Assembly: GCF_025965215.1 (NCBI RefSeq)
Contig: NZ_JAOPXI010000172.1
Location: 1 to 64,000 of the forward strand
Direction of reading: 5' to 3'
DNA from: Marmoricola sp.
Lineage (GTDB): Bacteria; Actinomycetota; Actinomycetes; Propionibacteriales; Nocardioidaceae
DNA length: 64,000 bases
Each line of letters begins with the position of its first letter. Position 1 is the first letter of the stretch. The position numbers and the translations under genes are program-made. Shown here in pieces: positions 47,450 through 56,820 of this stretch. The notes below the pieces were generated by a model that had not been told where the DNA came from, searched no databases, and worked only from the letters and a program-made list of their open reading frames with translations.

Positions 47450-47562
47450 ACCGGAGTCCATGAGCGCGGTGGCTCACTCAGGCCTTCGTGGTCGACGTCA
47501 GCGACTCAGATTGCGCGAACTCGACTGAGGTCGGCTCCCGGCACCATCACCGCCGTACCCCA

Positions 47563-48024
47563 TCAACGAATCGGGTCCTCGGACTCGAGCAGCGCCTTGA
47601 GCCGCGCCAGGTCCTTCGAGGTGGCTCGACGCATCGCAATTTCCATCATGGGCGCCGCAACCCGGGTGAAGCCCACAGGATTGCCACGGTTGCGCAGCGT
47701 CATCAGGGTGCTGCCGCTTCCGGCTTCCGTCCAGGTGTAGGTGGTCTCCATCGGGAAGGCCCCGTCAGCGGTGCGCATCACCAACCGGCGCCCGGGTTCA
47801 AGCTCGACCACCTCGTAGGTGTAGGCCAGGCGACGGCCGAGGAAGCGAGCCACGAAGTCCATCCGCGAGCCGAGTGCCACTGGAGGATCCGTCTGCCAGT
47901 TCACGGACCTGATGTTGGCGTACCACTCCGGAGCACGAGAAGGGTCGCCGGCAAAGGCGGCGACCGTCTCCACCGGTACGTCGATCGTGGCCTGTACCTG
48001 CACGTCAACCCTCACGGACACCAT
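47563..48024 (-). CDS. SRPBCC family protein
   Basis: ATIDVPVETVAAFAGDPSRAPEWYANIRSVNW ... TYTWTEAGSGSTLMTLRNRG. Confidence 0.85.
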   Translation of the reverse strand: MVSVRVDVQVQATIDVPVETVAAFAGDPSRAPEWYANIRSVNWQTDPPVALGSRMDFVARFLGRRLAYTYEVVELEPGRRLVMRTADGAFPMETTYTWTEAGSGSTLMTLRNRGNPVGFTRVAAPMMEIAMRRATSKDLARLKALLESEDPIR

Positions 48025-48282
48025 CGTCGCTCACGACCCTCACGCTTGGTCGGTCGTCATCACTCCCGCTCTTGCGCCGAACTTCGTGGGCGCAGGTGTC
48101 CAGGGGGTCGAAGCGCGCCTCCCACTCGAGACAAGTCGTGTCGAGCGAGCAGGCGGACTTGCGCGCAACATAGCCTCATTCGGCCTAACCGAAACTGTCA
48201 CCAGTTCGTGCAGCAGTTCCCTCCCTCCACGCCTGAAGGTGAGGGCCGAGCGGATCGCCGGCATCCCCCAAGATCCCTGCCC

Positions 48283-48312
48283 TTCCCCACAAACTGGGGA
48301 GTAAGTGGGGAA
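48283..48312. repeat. Inverted repeat in non-coding stretch
   Basis: TTCCCCAC-N14-GTGGGGAA. Confidence 0.5.
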
Positions 48313-48447
48313 TGGCCGACGCCCAGTTCGCCCACATTGATAGACTGAGAACATAGGTCTCAGGTTGTAAGCTGGCCCCCCGCAACCAACGACGGCGGCG
48401 ACCTAAGCCCAGATCCTCCGTGGTTCAGTGCGAATTGCTTGCCGCAA

Positions 48448-49725
48448 CTAGCCCGAGCACCGGAGCTTTACAAACGCATCAGGGCCTAGCAATGCGAGTC
48501 TTGAAGCGACGGACTGAGACTTCGTCTGGGGCGCTGCGCCGACCAGAAAGCCATCTGCAGTCCCCGTTACGCTGCCCCCGCCTTGGACGACAGTCGTCGT
48601 TGCCCCACTGGTTTCGGCAGCTAGCACGCCGTCGCTGTCGGCGGTCATGACCGTGCTGCCGCGGAGCACAGTCGGAGGGTTGAAGCCACCAACAGCGAGT
48701 CGCGTAACGAGCTGTCCCGCTTTCTGCCCGTCGCCTGAGTAGTACAAGCTGTTTTGATCGGGGCCGACCCACGCGATCCCGCGACCGTCTGTCGCGAACG
48801 AGGACCCTCCACGCTGAGCGCTGAGTGCGGCTGGTGGAGTGGCCGGTCGGCCAGTTATCAAGGACTTTGCGAACACGGTTGTAAGCGCACCGGGTTTTGT
48901 CGACTGCGCCCATACCAGTTCAGATCCATAGATCAGCAAGGCGCCGCCGGGGTGGCCTGAGGAATCAACCGTAGTTAGCCCGGACTTCGTGTCCAGCAGG
49001 ACGAGTCGACCCCGACCGGTGAAGTCAGTGCCCTCAACCCATGCCGCGTGGCCAGATCCGAGAGCTGGTTCGGTCCAGGGGCTTGGGAAAGTCTTGCCGG
49101 TCGCGGGGTCTTTGTGTGATCCGCCAACGGTCGCGACGCTATTCGTAGAGGCAGACCACTCCTTGACGCTGAAGTCATCCAGCCCATTCTGCGAGTGGAA
49201 CTCCTTCCACACAGCCACCTGACCGTCGTACGCGCCGAGCGCTTGATACGTGCTCGCCCTAAAACGGTCGATCGGCTGCACTGCGTTAGTTCGCAGGTTC
49301 ACCAAGGCAACTCCGTAGAACGAGGCGCTTCTGACCGTGGCAACGACCCGGTCGCCTGTGGCGGTACTGGTAAACGGAAGGATCTGGAGATTCCGGACCC
49401 GAGCCCAACCGCTAGTGAGTGCTTGGGTGATCTGCGCAGGTGGCGGCACCGTGCAGTGACGAACAGCGGGCACGGTAGTTGTAGTGGTTGGTTGCGGCGT
49501 TCTGGTGCCCGCTACTCCACCCGGGTCGGTCGCGGTCTTCGCGCCGCACGCGACAAGCGCTGGCGCAATGAAGGCGAGTAGCGCCAGGCCGAGGATGAAT
49601 CGAGTGGGGTTACCAAGCGTATCCACGATCGCCGACGATCCTAGTGATCGTGGATGACGGGAGCGTGGAGTACGCAGGAACCGATCCGGCCCAGGAAGTC
49701 GACGAACCATGAACCGAGTCTTCAT
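48448..49725 (-). CDS. Secreted lipoprotein, beta-propeller-like
   Basis: Lipobox ALVACG; repeated beta-rich blades; start uncertain. Confidence 0.65.
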   Translation of the reverse strand: MKTRFMVRRLPGPDRFLRTPRSRHPRSLGSSAIVDTLGNPTRFILGLALLAFIAPALVACGAKTATDPGGVAGTRTPQPTTTTTVPAVRHCTVPPPAQITQALTSGWARVRNLQILPFTSTATGDRVVATVRSASFYGVALVNLRTNAVQPIDRFRASTYQALGAYDGQVAVWKEFHSQNGLDDFSVKEWSASTNSVATVGGSHKDPATGKTFPSPWTEPALGSGHAAWVEGTDFTGRGRLVLLDTKSGLTTVDSSGHPGGALLIYGSELVWAQSTKPGALTTVFAKSLITGRPATPPAALSAQRGGSSFATDGRGIAWVGPDQNSLYYSGDGQKAGQLVTRLAVGGFNPPTVLRGSTVMTADSDGVLAAETSGATTTVVQGGGSVTGTADGFLVGAAPQTKSQSVASRLALLGPDAFVKLRCSG

Positions 49726-50030
49726 AGAGTGTGTTTACTCCGCTGCTGTTATATCCGCGAATGTCGAACCAGTGGAAAATCGTGATGTCCGGGTGACCCA
49801 CGAGATGCGGACCGCCCGGAACTTCGTATGCGTCCCCCACGACCGAAAAGCCGTCATAGATGTCCGACTGGAGGAAAGTCTCGTCGTTTGTGATGTCAGC
49901 CGAGGTTGCAGGATCCGCAACCCGCCGAGGAATGTACGTAAAACTTTGGCCGTTTGACGAAATCCGATCGTTCAAGACATCTGGGACTGGGAAACCGGTC
50001 GAGTTGCTGACGTGTCCGCACCCGACCACG
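49610..50030 (-). pseudogene. C-terminal remnant of a secreted-type protein truncated by IS sequence
   Basis: Frame 49610-50200 reads plausible protein only up to about 50030, then runs antisense through transposase sequence. Confidence 0.45.
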
Positions 50031-50055
50031 CGGTTCCTTGCGTCGTCGTGCCAAG

Positions 50056-51021
50056 CCTCACCGAACGCCCTGGACCCAGCCACCGTCGAACTGATCCTGC
50101 GACTGCGCACCGAACTCTCAAGGACTGGCCTGGACGCCGGCCCCGAGACCATCGCCTGGCACCTGGCCCACCACCACAACACAGCCGTCTCCCGCACCAC
50201 GATCAGCCGCCACCTGGCCAGAGCAGGCCTGGTGACCCCAGAACCGAAAAAGCGTCCGAAAGCCTCCTACATCCGCTTCGAAGCCCGGATGCCGAACGAG
50301 ACCTGGCAATCGGACTTCACCCACTACCGCCTCACCCACCCCGACGGACGACCACGTCACCGCGCACAGACGGATCACCGCGACGATCGTGACCACCACC
50401 TTCCGTCAAACCGCAGCCCAGCAAGGGATCCCCGCATCCACGCTGACCGACAACGGCATGGTCTTCACCACCCGCCTGGCCGGGGCCGGACGGCAAGGAG
50501 GCCGCAACAGCTTCGAGGTCCAGCTCCGCACCTGGAACGTGACCCAGAAGAACTCACGACCCAATCACCCCACCACCTGCGGCAAGGTCGAACGCTTCCA
50601 ACAAACCCTCAAGAAGTGGCTCCGCGCCCAACCCGACCAGCCAGCCACGATCCCCGAACTCCAAGCCCTGATCGACACCTTCATCGATGAGTACAACCAC
50701 CGCCGACCCCACCGCTCCCTGCCACACCGAACAACCCCCGCAACCCTCTACGCCACCATGCCCAAAGCCGTCCCGACCGGCACCCGCGACCCCGACAGCC
50801 ACGACCGAGTCCGCCACGACACCGTCGACAACCCCGGAACCGTCACCCTGCGCATCGCCGGCAAGCTCCGCCACATCGGCATCGGACGAACCCACTCCCG
50901 AACCCACGTCATCCTGCTCATCCACGACCTCGACGTCAGGATCATCAACGCCATCACCGGCGAACTCCTACGCGAGCTCACCATCGACCCAAACAAGGAC
51001 TACCAACCCCAAAAAAGAACC
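50056..51021 (+). mobile_element. IS481-like element remnant with transposase pseudogene
   Basis: LDPATVELILRLRTELSRTGLDAGPETIAWHL...MPNETWQSDFTHYRLTHPDGRP in one frame, then HRRITATIVTTTFRQTAAQQGIPASTLTDNGMVFTTRLAG...DEYNHRRPHRSLPHRTTP in another; N-terminus and an internal segment missing. Confidence 0.85.
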
Positions 51022-51051
51022 AGCCCGGACCCACATCCGTGGGTCCGGGCT
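51022..51051 (-). terminator. Rho-independent terminator of tRNA-Met
   Basis: Minus strand AGCCCGGACCCAC-GGAT-GTGGGTCCGGGCT followed by GGTTCTTTTTT; 13-bp perfect arms. Confidence 0.9.
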
Positions 51052-51078
51052 ATTCCGATGTCCTGAGACATCACATCG

Positions 51079-51152
51079 TAGCGGGGGCAGGATTTGAACC
51101 TGCGACCTCTGGGTTATGAGCCCAGCGAGCTACCGAGCTGCTCCACCCCGCG
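51079..51152 (-). tRNA. tRNA-Met (CAT), initiator type
   Basis: Minus strand CGCGGGGTGGAGCAGCTCGGTAGCTCGCTGGGCTCATAACCCAGAGGTCGCAGGTTCAAATCCTGCCCCCGCT; GGG/CCC anticodon stem and mispaired 1:72 typical of initiator. Confidence 0.95.
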
Positions 51153-51261
51153 TCGGTGAACGGAACATTACCGGGTGCTCACGGCCAGACCCAAATCGGG
51201 GGTTTCGAGACGGGCGCTGCGCGCTCTCCTCAGCCACCCGCGAGCTTGGTGCGCGCCCCCC

Positions 51262-51864
51262 TCAACCACCGGCGAGCAGGAGCTCGCAGGCTCGTTGCAT
51301 GTCGGCGTCCGCGTCGGCGACCGGGCGGTTCCCGCTCATCGTCGTCATCAGGACGCCGAACCAGCACTGGATCACCAGCCAGGCGCGGCTGCGTTGGTCC
51401 AGGGTCGCGGCACTCCCCCACCCCGTGATCGTCAGCAGCATCTCCAGGAACAACTCCTCGATGTCGGCGCAGTCCTGGCTGGCCAACCCTTCGGCCAGGA
51501 TCATCGACTGGAACATCGACATCGAGAGTCGGCGGTTGCTGTGCAGCCGCCGGGTCAGCACGCCGAGAAGCTCGACCACCGCATCGGCCGGGTCCTGATC
51601 GTCGGCGCGCACATAGGACGACACGTCGACGTCCTCCAGCAGCGACTTCATGACGCCGACGAACAGGTGCACCTTGGACGGGAAGTACCTGTACAGCGTG
51701 GCGATCGCGACCTCGGACTCGGTAGCGACATCCTGCATCTGCACGCGCTCGAAGTCCTGGCGCGAGCCGAGCTTGATCGCAGCGACCAGCATCCGCCGGT
51801 AGCGGTCCTTCTGGCCCTCAGAAGTCGGCTCGGCCGGCGATCGCGCGTCTGCGATACGAGCCAC
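51262..51864 (-). CDS. TetR family regulator, KstR-like
   Basis: VQMQDVATESEVAIATLYRYFPSKVHLFVGVMKSL. Confidence 0.88.
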   Translation of the reverse strand: MARIADARSPAEPTSEGQKDRYRRMLVAAIKLGSRQDFERVQMQDVATESEVAIATLYRYFPSKVHLFVGVMKSLLEDVDVSSYVRADDQDPADAVVELLGVLTRRLHSNRRLSMSMFQSMILAEGLASQDCADIEELFLEMLLTITGWGSAATLDQRSRAWLVIQCWFGVLMTTMSGNRPVADADADMQRACELLLAGG

Positions 51865-51872
51865 CCGCTACC

Positions 51873-54848
51873 TCACTTCTTCTTGGTCGGCGCCTTGGTC
51901 GTGCTCGCCGACAGCGCCTGGTTGACCAGAGCCCGACCCTCGTTGATGTCCTGGGCATACAGGCTCAGGTCGCCGTTCTTGAGCGCCTGGTCTGCAGCCC
52001 GGAACTTCACGTCGGCCTCTTGCAGCAGCGTCAGGGCCGCGACGGGCAGCCCGGGTCCGGTCGTCGTACCCGTCCCGGTCCCGGTCCCCGTTCCGGTCCC
52101 TGCGCCTGTCCCGGTACCGGTACCGAGCCCCGTATCCGTGCCCCCGGCCGAGTTCAGGACGTCGGTCAGGGCAGCGTTCAGGGTCGAACCGATGCCGACC
52201 TGGTTGCCGAAGGAGACCAGGACGAACTGCAAGGTCGGATAGGTGCCCGCACCGGAGCTTCGCTGGGTGTACAGCGGCTGCACGTACAGAAGGCCACCGC
52301 CGACCGGCAAGGTGAGCAGGTTGCCGTAGACGACCTTCCCGACGTTCTGCTTGAAGTTGCGCACAGCAGCAGCGATCTTCGGATCACTGCTGAACTGGCT
52401 GGCGATCTGCGACGGACCCGAGACCTGGTTGGTGTCCGGCAGCCGCAGGATCTGGAACTGCCCGTAGGTCGACGGGTCAGCGGCATCCGCGCCGACCGAC
52501 ATGAACGCCGACAGGTTCTGCTTGTTCGTCGGCGTGTAGACCGAGGTGAGCGAGAAGACCGGCTTCGCGCCGGGGGTCGTGGCGACCGAGAGCCGGTACG
52601 GCGGCTGGGTGTTCTGCGCGTCCGAGGGGTCCTCGGGCACCTGCCAGGCGTCGTTGCCCTCGTAGAACGTCTTCGGGTCGGTCACGTGGTAGGTAGCGAG
52701 CATGTTGCGCTGCACCTTGTAGAGGTCCACGGGGTACCGGAAGTGGTGGAGCAGCTCAGGAGAGATGGTGCTCTTCGGCTTGACCACACCGGGGAAGATG
52801 CTCTCCCAGGCCTTGAGGATCGGATCCTTCGTGTCCCACTCGTACAGCGTCACCGTGCCGTCGTACGCGTCGACCGTGGCCTTGACCGCGTTGCGCATGT
52901 AGTTGATCTGGTCGGTCGGCAGGGTCGCGTACGGCGACCGCGGAGCCGTCGAGTCCGACGTCATGTCCTGCAGGGACCGCTTCTGCGACAGCGGGTAACG
53001 ATCGGTGGTCGTGTAGCCGTCGAGGATCCAGACGATCTTGCCGTTCACGACTGCGGGCAACGCGTCACTGTCCACGGTCAGCCAGGGCGCGACCTTCTCG
53101 AGACGGGTGACCGGGCTGCGGTAGTAGAGCACCTTCGAGGCGGAGTTGACCCTTGAGGAGAGCACGAAGTTGGGATCGCCGAACTTCACGGCGTACAGGA
53201 GCTTGTCGAAGAACGACCCGACGGCGACACCGTCCTTGCCGTGGTACGTGTTCGTCCGCGACTCCCCCGGCGAGCCGGAGCCCTGCGGTACGTCGAGCTC
53301 GACGCTCTTGGCGCCCTTGGGCTCGCCGACGATCGAGTACGGCGGACTGTTCTCACCGAAGTAGATCTGCGGCCGGTACCCGTGCGGCGGATTGGCGTCG
53401 GTCAGGACTCCCTGCGGCGGCAGGTTCTTCTCGGCCCAGGCAGGCTGCCCGTTCGTGTCGAGCACCGGCTTGTTGTTCGCGTCCTGCTGGTTGCCGTAGG
53501 CAGCGATGATCCCGTAGCCGTGGGTGTAGACGGTGTGCAGGTTGGCCCACTTCTTCTGGGCGGTGGGCAAGCCGTTCAGGTTGATCTCGCGGGCGGCGAC
53601 GACCATGTCGCGTTCCTGCCCGTTGATGTTGTAGCGGTCGACGTCCAGGACGTCGGGCACGCTGTAGTAGCCGCGCACCTGCTGGAGCTGGTCGAACGTG
53701 CTCGAGACCAGGTTCGGGTCGAGCAACCGGATCCCGGGCAGGGAAGCCGCATCAGCGAGGAGCTGTGTATGCGTCAGCGTCGAGGCGGCCGGGTACTCGG
53801 TGACGTTGGCGTCGTCGAGGCCGAACGCGGTCCGGGTGGCCTTGATGTTGTTGGCGATGAAGCTCGATTCCTTGTCAGGCTCATCGGGCTTGACCTGGTA
53901 CTTCTGCACCAGCGCGGGCCACAGGCCCCCGAGCAGGATCGCAGACAACGCGAACAGGGCCAGCCCCACGGCCGGGAGCATCCACGTCCGGCGTACGACG
54001 TTGGCGAAGAAGAGCAGCGCGCAGATGATCGCGATCGCCACCAGGATGTTGCGCGACGGCAGCACCGCATGGTCGCGCGAATAGGTCATGCCGGTGACGA
54101 GGCCACCCGACTGCGAGGTCAGGTCGAACCGGCCGAGGTAGTAGCCCACGCCCTTGAGCAGCACCAGCAGGCCCAGGACGACCGAGATCTGCGCCTGTGC
54201 CGGACCGGAGACCTTGCCCGATCGCGCCTGCAGCCGGATGCCGCCGTAGATGTAGTGCACGAAGACCGACGCGAGCAGCCCGATCACGAACGCCGTGATC
54301 GCGAAGTCGACCATCCAGTGCAGCCACGGCAGCGTGAAGACGTAGAAGCCGATGTCCTTGTGGAAGTACGGGTCAGTGGTGCCGAAGGACTGGCGGTGGC
54401 TCCACAGCAGGTAGCTCCGCCACTGCCCGGCTGCCGAGGTGCCGGCGAAGAGGGCGAAGACCGCGCTGATCGCGATCAGCAGGATCGTGCGGATCGGCGT
54501 GATGACCTCGCGGTACCGGTCGAGGTTCGCCTGCTCCGGTGAGTTCGCTCGGAACATCGGGCGCAGCCGGTAGGCCAGCGCCAGGTTGCCCCCCACGACC
54601 AGCGCCATGATGAGACCGAAGATCACGAACAGCCCGATCTTGGTCCAGATCAGGGTGCTGAACACGTGGCCGTAGCCGACGCTCGAGAACCAGAGGCTCT
54701 CGGTGTAGAACTTCGCGAACAACGAGAAGCCGATCAGGAGCACGGCCATCACGATCAGCGTGAGGATCAGCGGTCGCGGTCGACGTCCTTCACGCCGGGG
54801 CGGCGAAGCCTCGTGCTCACCGGGTTCGTCGGCGAAGAAGTCACTCAT
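51873..54848 (-). CDS. UPF0182 family membrane protein
   Basis: Multi-TM N-terminus, FAKFYTESLWFSSVGYGHVFSTLIWTKIGLF, long extracytoplasmic domain, Gly/Thr tail. Confidence 0.95.
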   Translation of the reverse strand: MSDFFADEPGEHEASPPRREGRRPRPLILTLIVMAVLLIGFSLFAKFYTESLWFSSVGYGHVFSTLIWTKIGLFVIFGLIMALVVGGNLALAYRLRPMFRANSPEQANLDRYREVITPIRTILLIAISAVFALFAGTSAAGQWRSYLLWSHRQSFGTTDPYFHKDIGFYVFTLPWLHWMVDFAITAFVIGLLASVFVHYIYGGIRLQARSGKVSGPAQAQISVVLGLLVLLKGVGYYLGRFDLTSQSGGLVTGMTYSRDHAVLPSRNILVAIAIICALLFFANVVRRTWMLPAVGLALFALSAILLGGLWPALVQKYQVKPDEPDKESSFIANNIKATRTAFGLDDANVTEYPAASTLTHTQLLADAASLPGIRLLDPNLVSSTFDQLQQVRGYYSVPDVLDVDRYNINGQERDMVVAAREINLNGLPTAQKKWANLHTVYTHGYGIIAAYGNQQDANNKPVLDTNGQPAWAEKNLPPQGVLTDANPPHGYRPQIYFGENSPPYSIVGEPKGAKSVELDVPQGSGSPGESRTNTYHGKDGVAVGSFFDKLLYAVKFGDPNFVLSSRVNSASKVLYYRSPVTRLEKVAPWLTVDSDALPAVVNGKIVWILDGYTTTDRYPLSQKRSLQDMTSDSTAPRSPYATLPTDQINYMRNAVKATVDAYDGTVTLYEWDTKDPILKAWESIFPGVVKPKSTISPELLHHFRYPVDLYKVQRNMLATYHVTDPKTFYEGNDAWQVPEDPSDAQNTQPPYRLSVATTPGAKPVFSLTSVYTPTNKQNLSAFMSVGADAADPSTYGQFQILRLPDTNQVSGPSQIASQFSSDPKIAAAVRNFKQNVGKVVYGNLLTLPVGGGLLYVQPLYTQRSSGAGTYPTLQFVLVSFGNQVGIGSTLNAALTDVLNSAGGTDTGLGTGTGTGAGTGTGTGTGTGTTTGPGLPVAALTLLQEADVKFRAADQALKNGDLSLYAQDINEGRALVNQALSASTTKAPTKKK

Positions 54849-55404
54849 CGGACGCAGTCTCCTCTTCGAGCGTGGCGTGCAGCTGGATCAACAGCCCCGG
54901 GACCAGGTCGGGTCCGGTCAGGACCAGATCGTCCGCGTCATGCGACCTTAACCGCAACGCGCACGCCGCGTCGCCGGCTCGCAGGGCGGCCGCGACGATG
55001 CGAACCTCCTGGCGATCGGGGTGGTTCGCGGCGAAGTCCCTGGCCGACTGCGGGTCCGCAGGGATCTCCCCGTCGACATCGGGCGGAAGCACGAGTCGTT
55101 CTGCGATCACGGCGACGCCGGTGACCTCGGTCGGCCAGGTGATCTGGGCAAGCACGTCCTCGAGGCTCTGACCCGCAGCGAGCGGCTCCTGCTCGATCGG
55201 CGTGAGCGGCGTGACCGCACCCGAGTCGAGTCCGAGCGAGGCAGCCAGCCCGGGCTCACGGCGTACGAGCTCCGCTGTGTCGGCGAGGGCGAAGATCCGC
55301 TCGGCCTGGTCCCAGCCGCCCTCGCTGGCATGCGCCTCGAGCTCGCGGACGACGTCGTACAACGGGCCCTGGTGGTGCTGCAGCGTCGGCGGAACCTCGC
55401 TCAT
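54841..55404 (-). CDS. PPA1309-family conserved hypothetical protein
   Basis: Position between UPF0182 and PDZ genes; ...WPTEVTGVAVIAERLVLPP... Confidence 0.75.
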   Translation of the reverse strand: MSEVPPTLQHHQGPLYDVVRELEAHASEGGWDQAERIFALADTAELVRREPGLAASLGLDSGAVTPLTPIEQEPLAAGQSLEDVLAQITWPTEVTGVAVIAERLVLPPDVDGEIPADPQSARDFAANHPDRQEVRIVAAALRAGDAACALRLRSHDADDLVLTGPDLVPGLLIQLHATLEEETASDE

Positions 55405-56459
55405 CCGGTGCACCTCGGCAGGTCGGCCTGGGGGTTCTGCCGCCATGCGGTGATGGCATCGATCGCGTTCTGAAGGGTGTGCACCTTCACGAGCCTCATC
55501 CGATTCGGGTCGTAGTCCGCCGTCAACGCCTCGGCGCAGTTCTCGCTCGGCACCAGGAACAGCTGCGCGCCGTCACGCTGGGCGGCGGGGATCTTCTGCC
55601 CGATCCCGCCGATCGGTCCGACGGTGCCGTCCGCACTGATCTCACCGGTACCGGCCACGACCTTGCCGCCGGTCAGCGAGCCGGGGGTCAGCAGGTCGTA
55701 GATCGACAACGCGAACATCATGCCCGCGGACGGACCACCGATGTTCTCCGAGAGCCGGATCGCGACCGTGAACGGGAACCGGTAGGACTCCTTGATGCCC
55801 ACGTTGATGCGTGAGCTCGTGGCGTTGTCGGTCGCCGGCCGGGTGATGATCGCGACCTTCCTGGTCGTGCTGTTGCGCACGATCGTGATGACGGCCTTCG
55901 AACCGGGCTTGATCGCTCGGATGCTGTCCACCAGGGCCGTTGCGTCCGTGGTCGCGTGGCCGTCCACGGCTGTGACGACGTCACCCTTCATCAGGTGACC
56001 GTCCGAGGCGCCTCCCTTGGCCACGTCGTCGATGGTGACCGTGATGCCGTACGTGATCCCGAGGGCGTTCAGCGCCGCGGCGGTGGCGTCGTCCTGCGAG
56101 GAGGTCATCTCGACCGCCGACTGCTGCTGGACACTCTTCGCGGTCGACGCCGGCTGGTAGACCGCGGCCCGGGGCAGCACTGCTGTCTGCGGGTCGATCC
56201 AGCGCTGCATCGCCACCACGAAGCTGATCTTCTGGTCGGGACCGCTGGGATAGACCGTCACCATCCGCAGGCCGCCGGTGTCCGGGTAGGTCGCGTGCCC
56301 CGAGACGTCAAGGATCTTCTTGCCGTCGAAGGTACCCAGGACGTTGATCGTCGGGCCGGGAAGGAAGGTGACGTACGGCGTCGGCCGCACCAGGGTGACC
56401 GCGAGCAGCACGAAGCCCACCGACAGCGCGATCAGGCTCGCGAGCGAACGGCGACTCAT
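55401..56459 (-). CDS. PDZ-domain, Lon-like serine protease (YlbL family)
   Basis: One TM; PDZ GHLMKGDVVTAVDGHA; NIGGPSAGMMFALSIYDLLTPGSLTGGKVVAGTGEI Lon-like Ser/Lys dyad region. Confidence 0.92.
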   Translation of the reverse strand: MSRRSLASLIALSVGFVLLAVTLVRPTPYVTFLPGPTINVLGTFDGKKILDVSGHATYPDTGGLRMVTVYPSGPDQKISFVVAMQRWIDPQTAVLPRAAVYQPASTAKSVQQQSAVEMTSSQDDATAAALNALGITYGITVTIDDVAKGGASDGHLMKGDVVTAVDGHATTDATALVDSIRAIKPGSKAVITIVRNSTTRKVAIITRPATDNATSSRINVGIKESYRFPFTVAIRLSENIGGPSAGMMFALSIYDLLTPGSLTGGKVVAGTGEISADGTVGPIGGIGQKIPAAQRDGAQLFLVPSENCAEALTADYDPNRMRLVKVHTLQNAIDAITAWRQNPQADLPRCTG

Positions 56460-56525
56460 GTCCTCACCCTCTCAAACGCCTGAAATCCGGCCGCGCGCGA
56501 CCCGGCGCACACGAGCCGGCAGGAA

Positions 56526-56783
56526 TCAGGCGGACCGACGGGTGGGTCCGGGCTGGTCGCTGCGTCGTACGGCGACCCCGGTACTGCGCTCGCGGGTACG
56601 AGCCAGCGGCCGCGCCCGATCTGGCCCGGCCGTCGGCATCGGACGCAGGATCGCGGCGGCGAAGCGTTCCTGGTCGGCCTCCGACATCTCGCGCTCGGGC
56701 CGTGCGCGACCGACCCACGCCACCACGATCATCGCCGTGCCGGTGACAGTGGCGGCAGGAACCAGCCAGAGCAGGATGTTCAC
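56526..56783 (-). CDS. Small membrane protein (hypothetical)
   Basis: GTG start; N-terminal TM NILLWLVPAATVTGTAMIVVAWVG. Confidence 0.5.
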   Translation of the reverse strand: MNILLWLVPAATVTGTAMIVVAWVGRARPEREMSEADQERFAAAILRPMPTAGPDRARPLARTRERSTGVAVRRSDQPGPTRRSA

Positions 56784-56820
56784 GGGTCCATGATGCCGAT
56801 CAGGTCGCCCCGAACCCGCC

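Noticed and set aside
48040-48354. 104-aa minus-strand ORF
   Set aside because: No recognisable domain, basic random-like composition, crosses the inverted-repeat region
48361-48390. CTCAGGTTGTAAGCTGGCCCCCCGC resembling the tRNA-Met 3' end as an att duplicate
   Set aside because: Imperfect match and in the wrong orientation for an att repeat of the minus-strand tRNA
50389-51066. Transposase ORF as an intact functional gene
   Set aside because: Lacks N-terminal HTH and part of the catalytic core, and its end reads through the tRNA terminator hairpin
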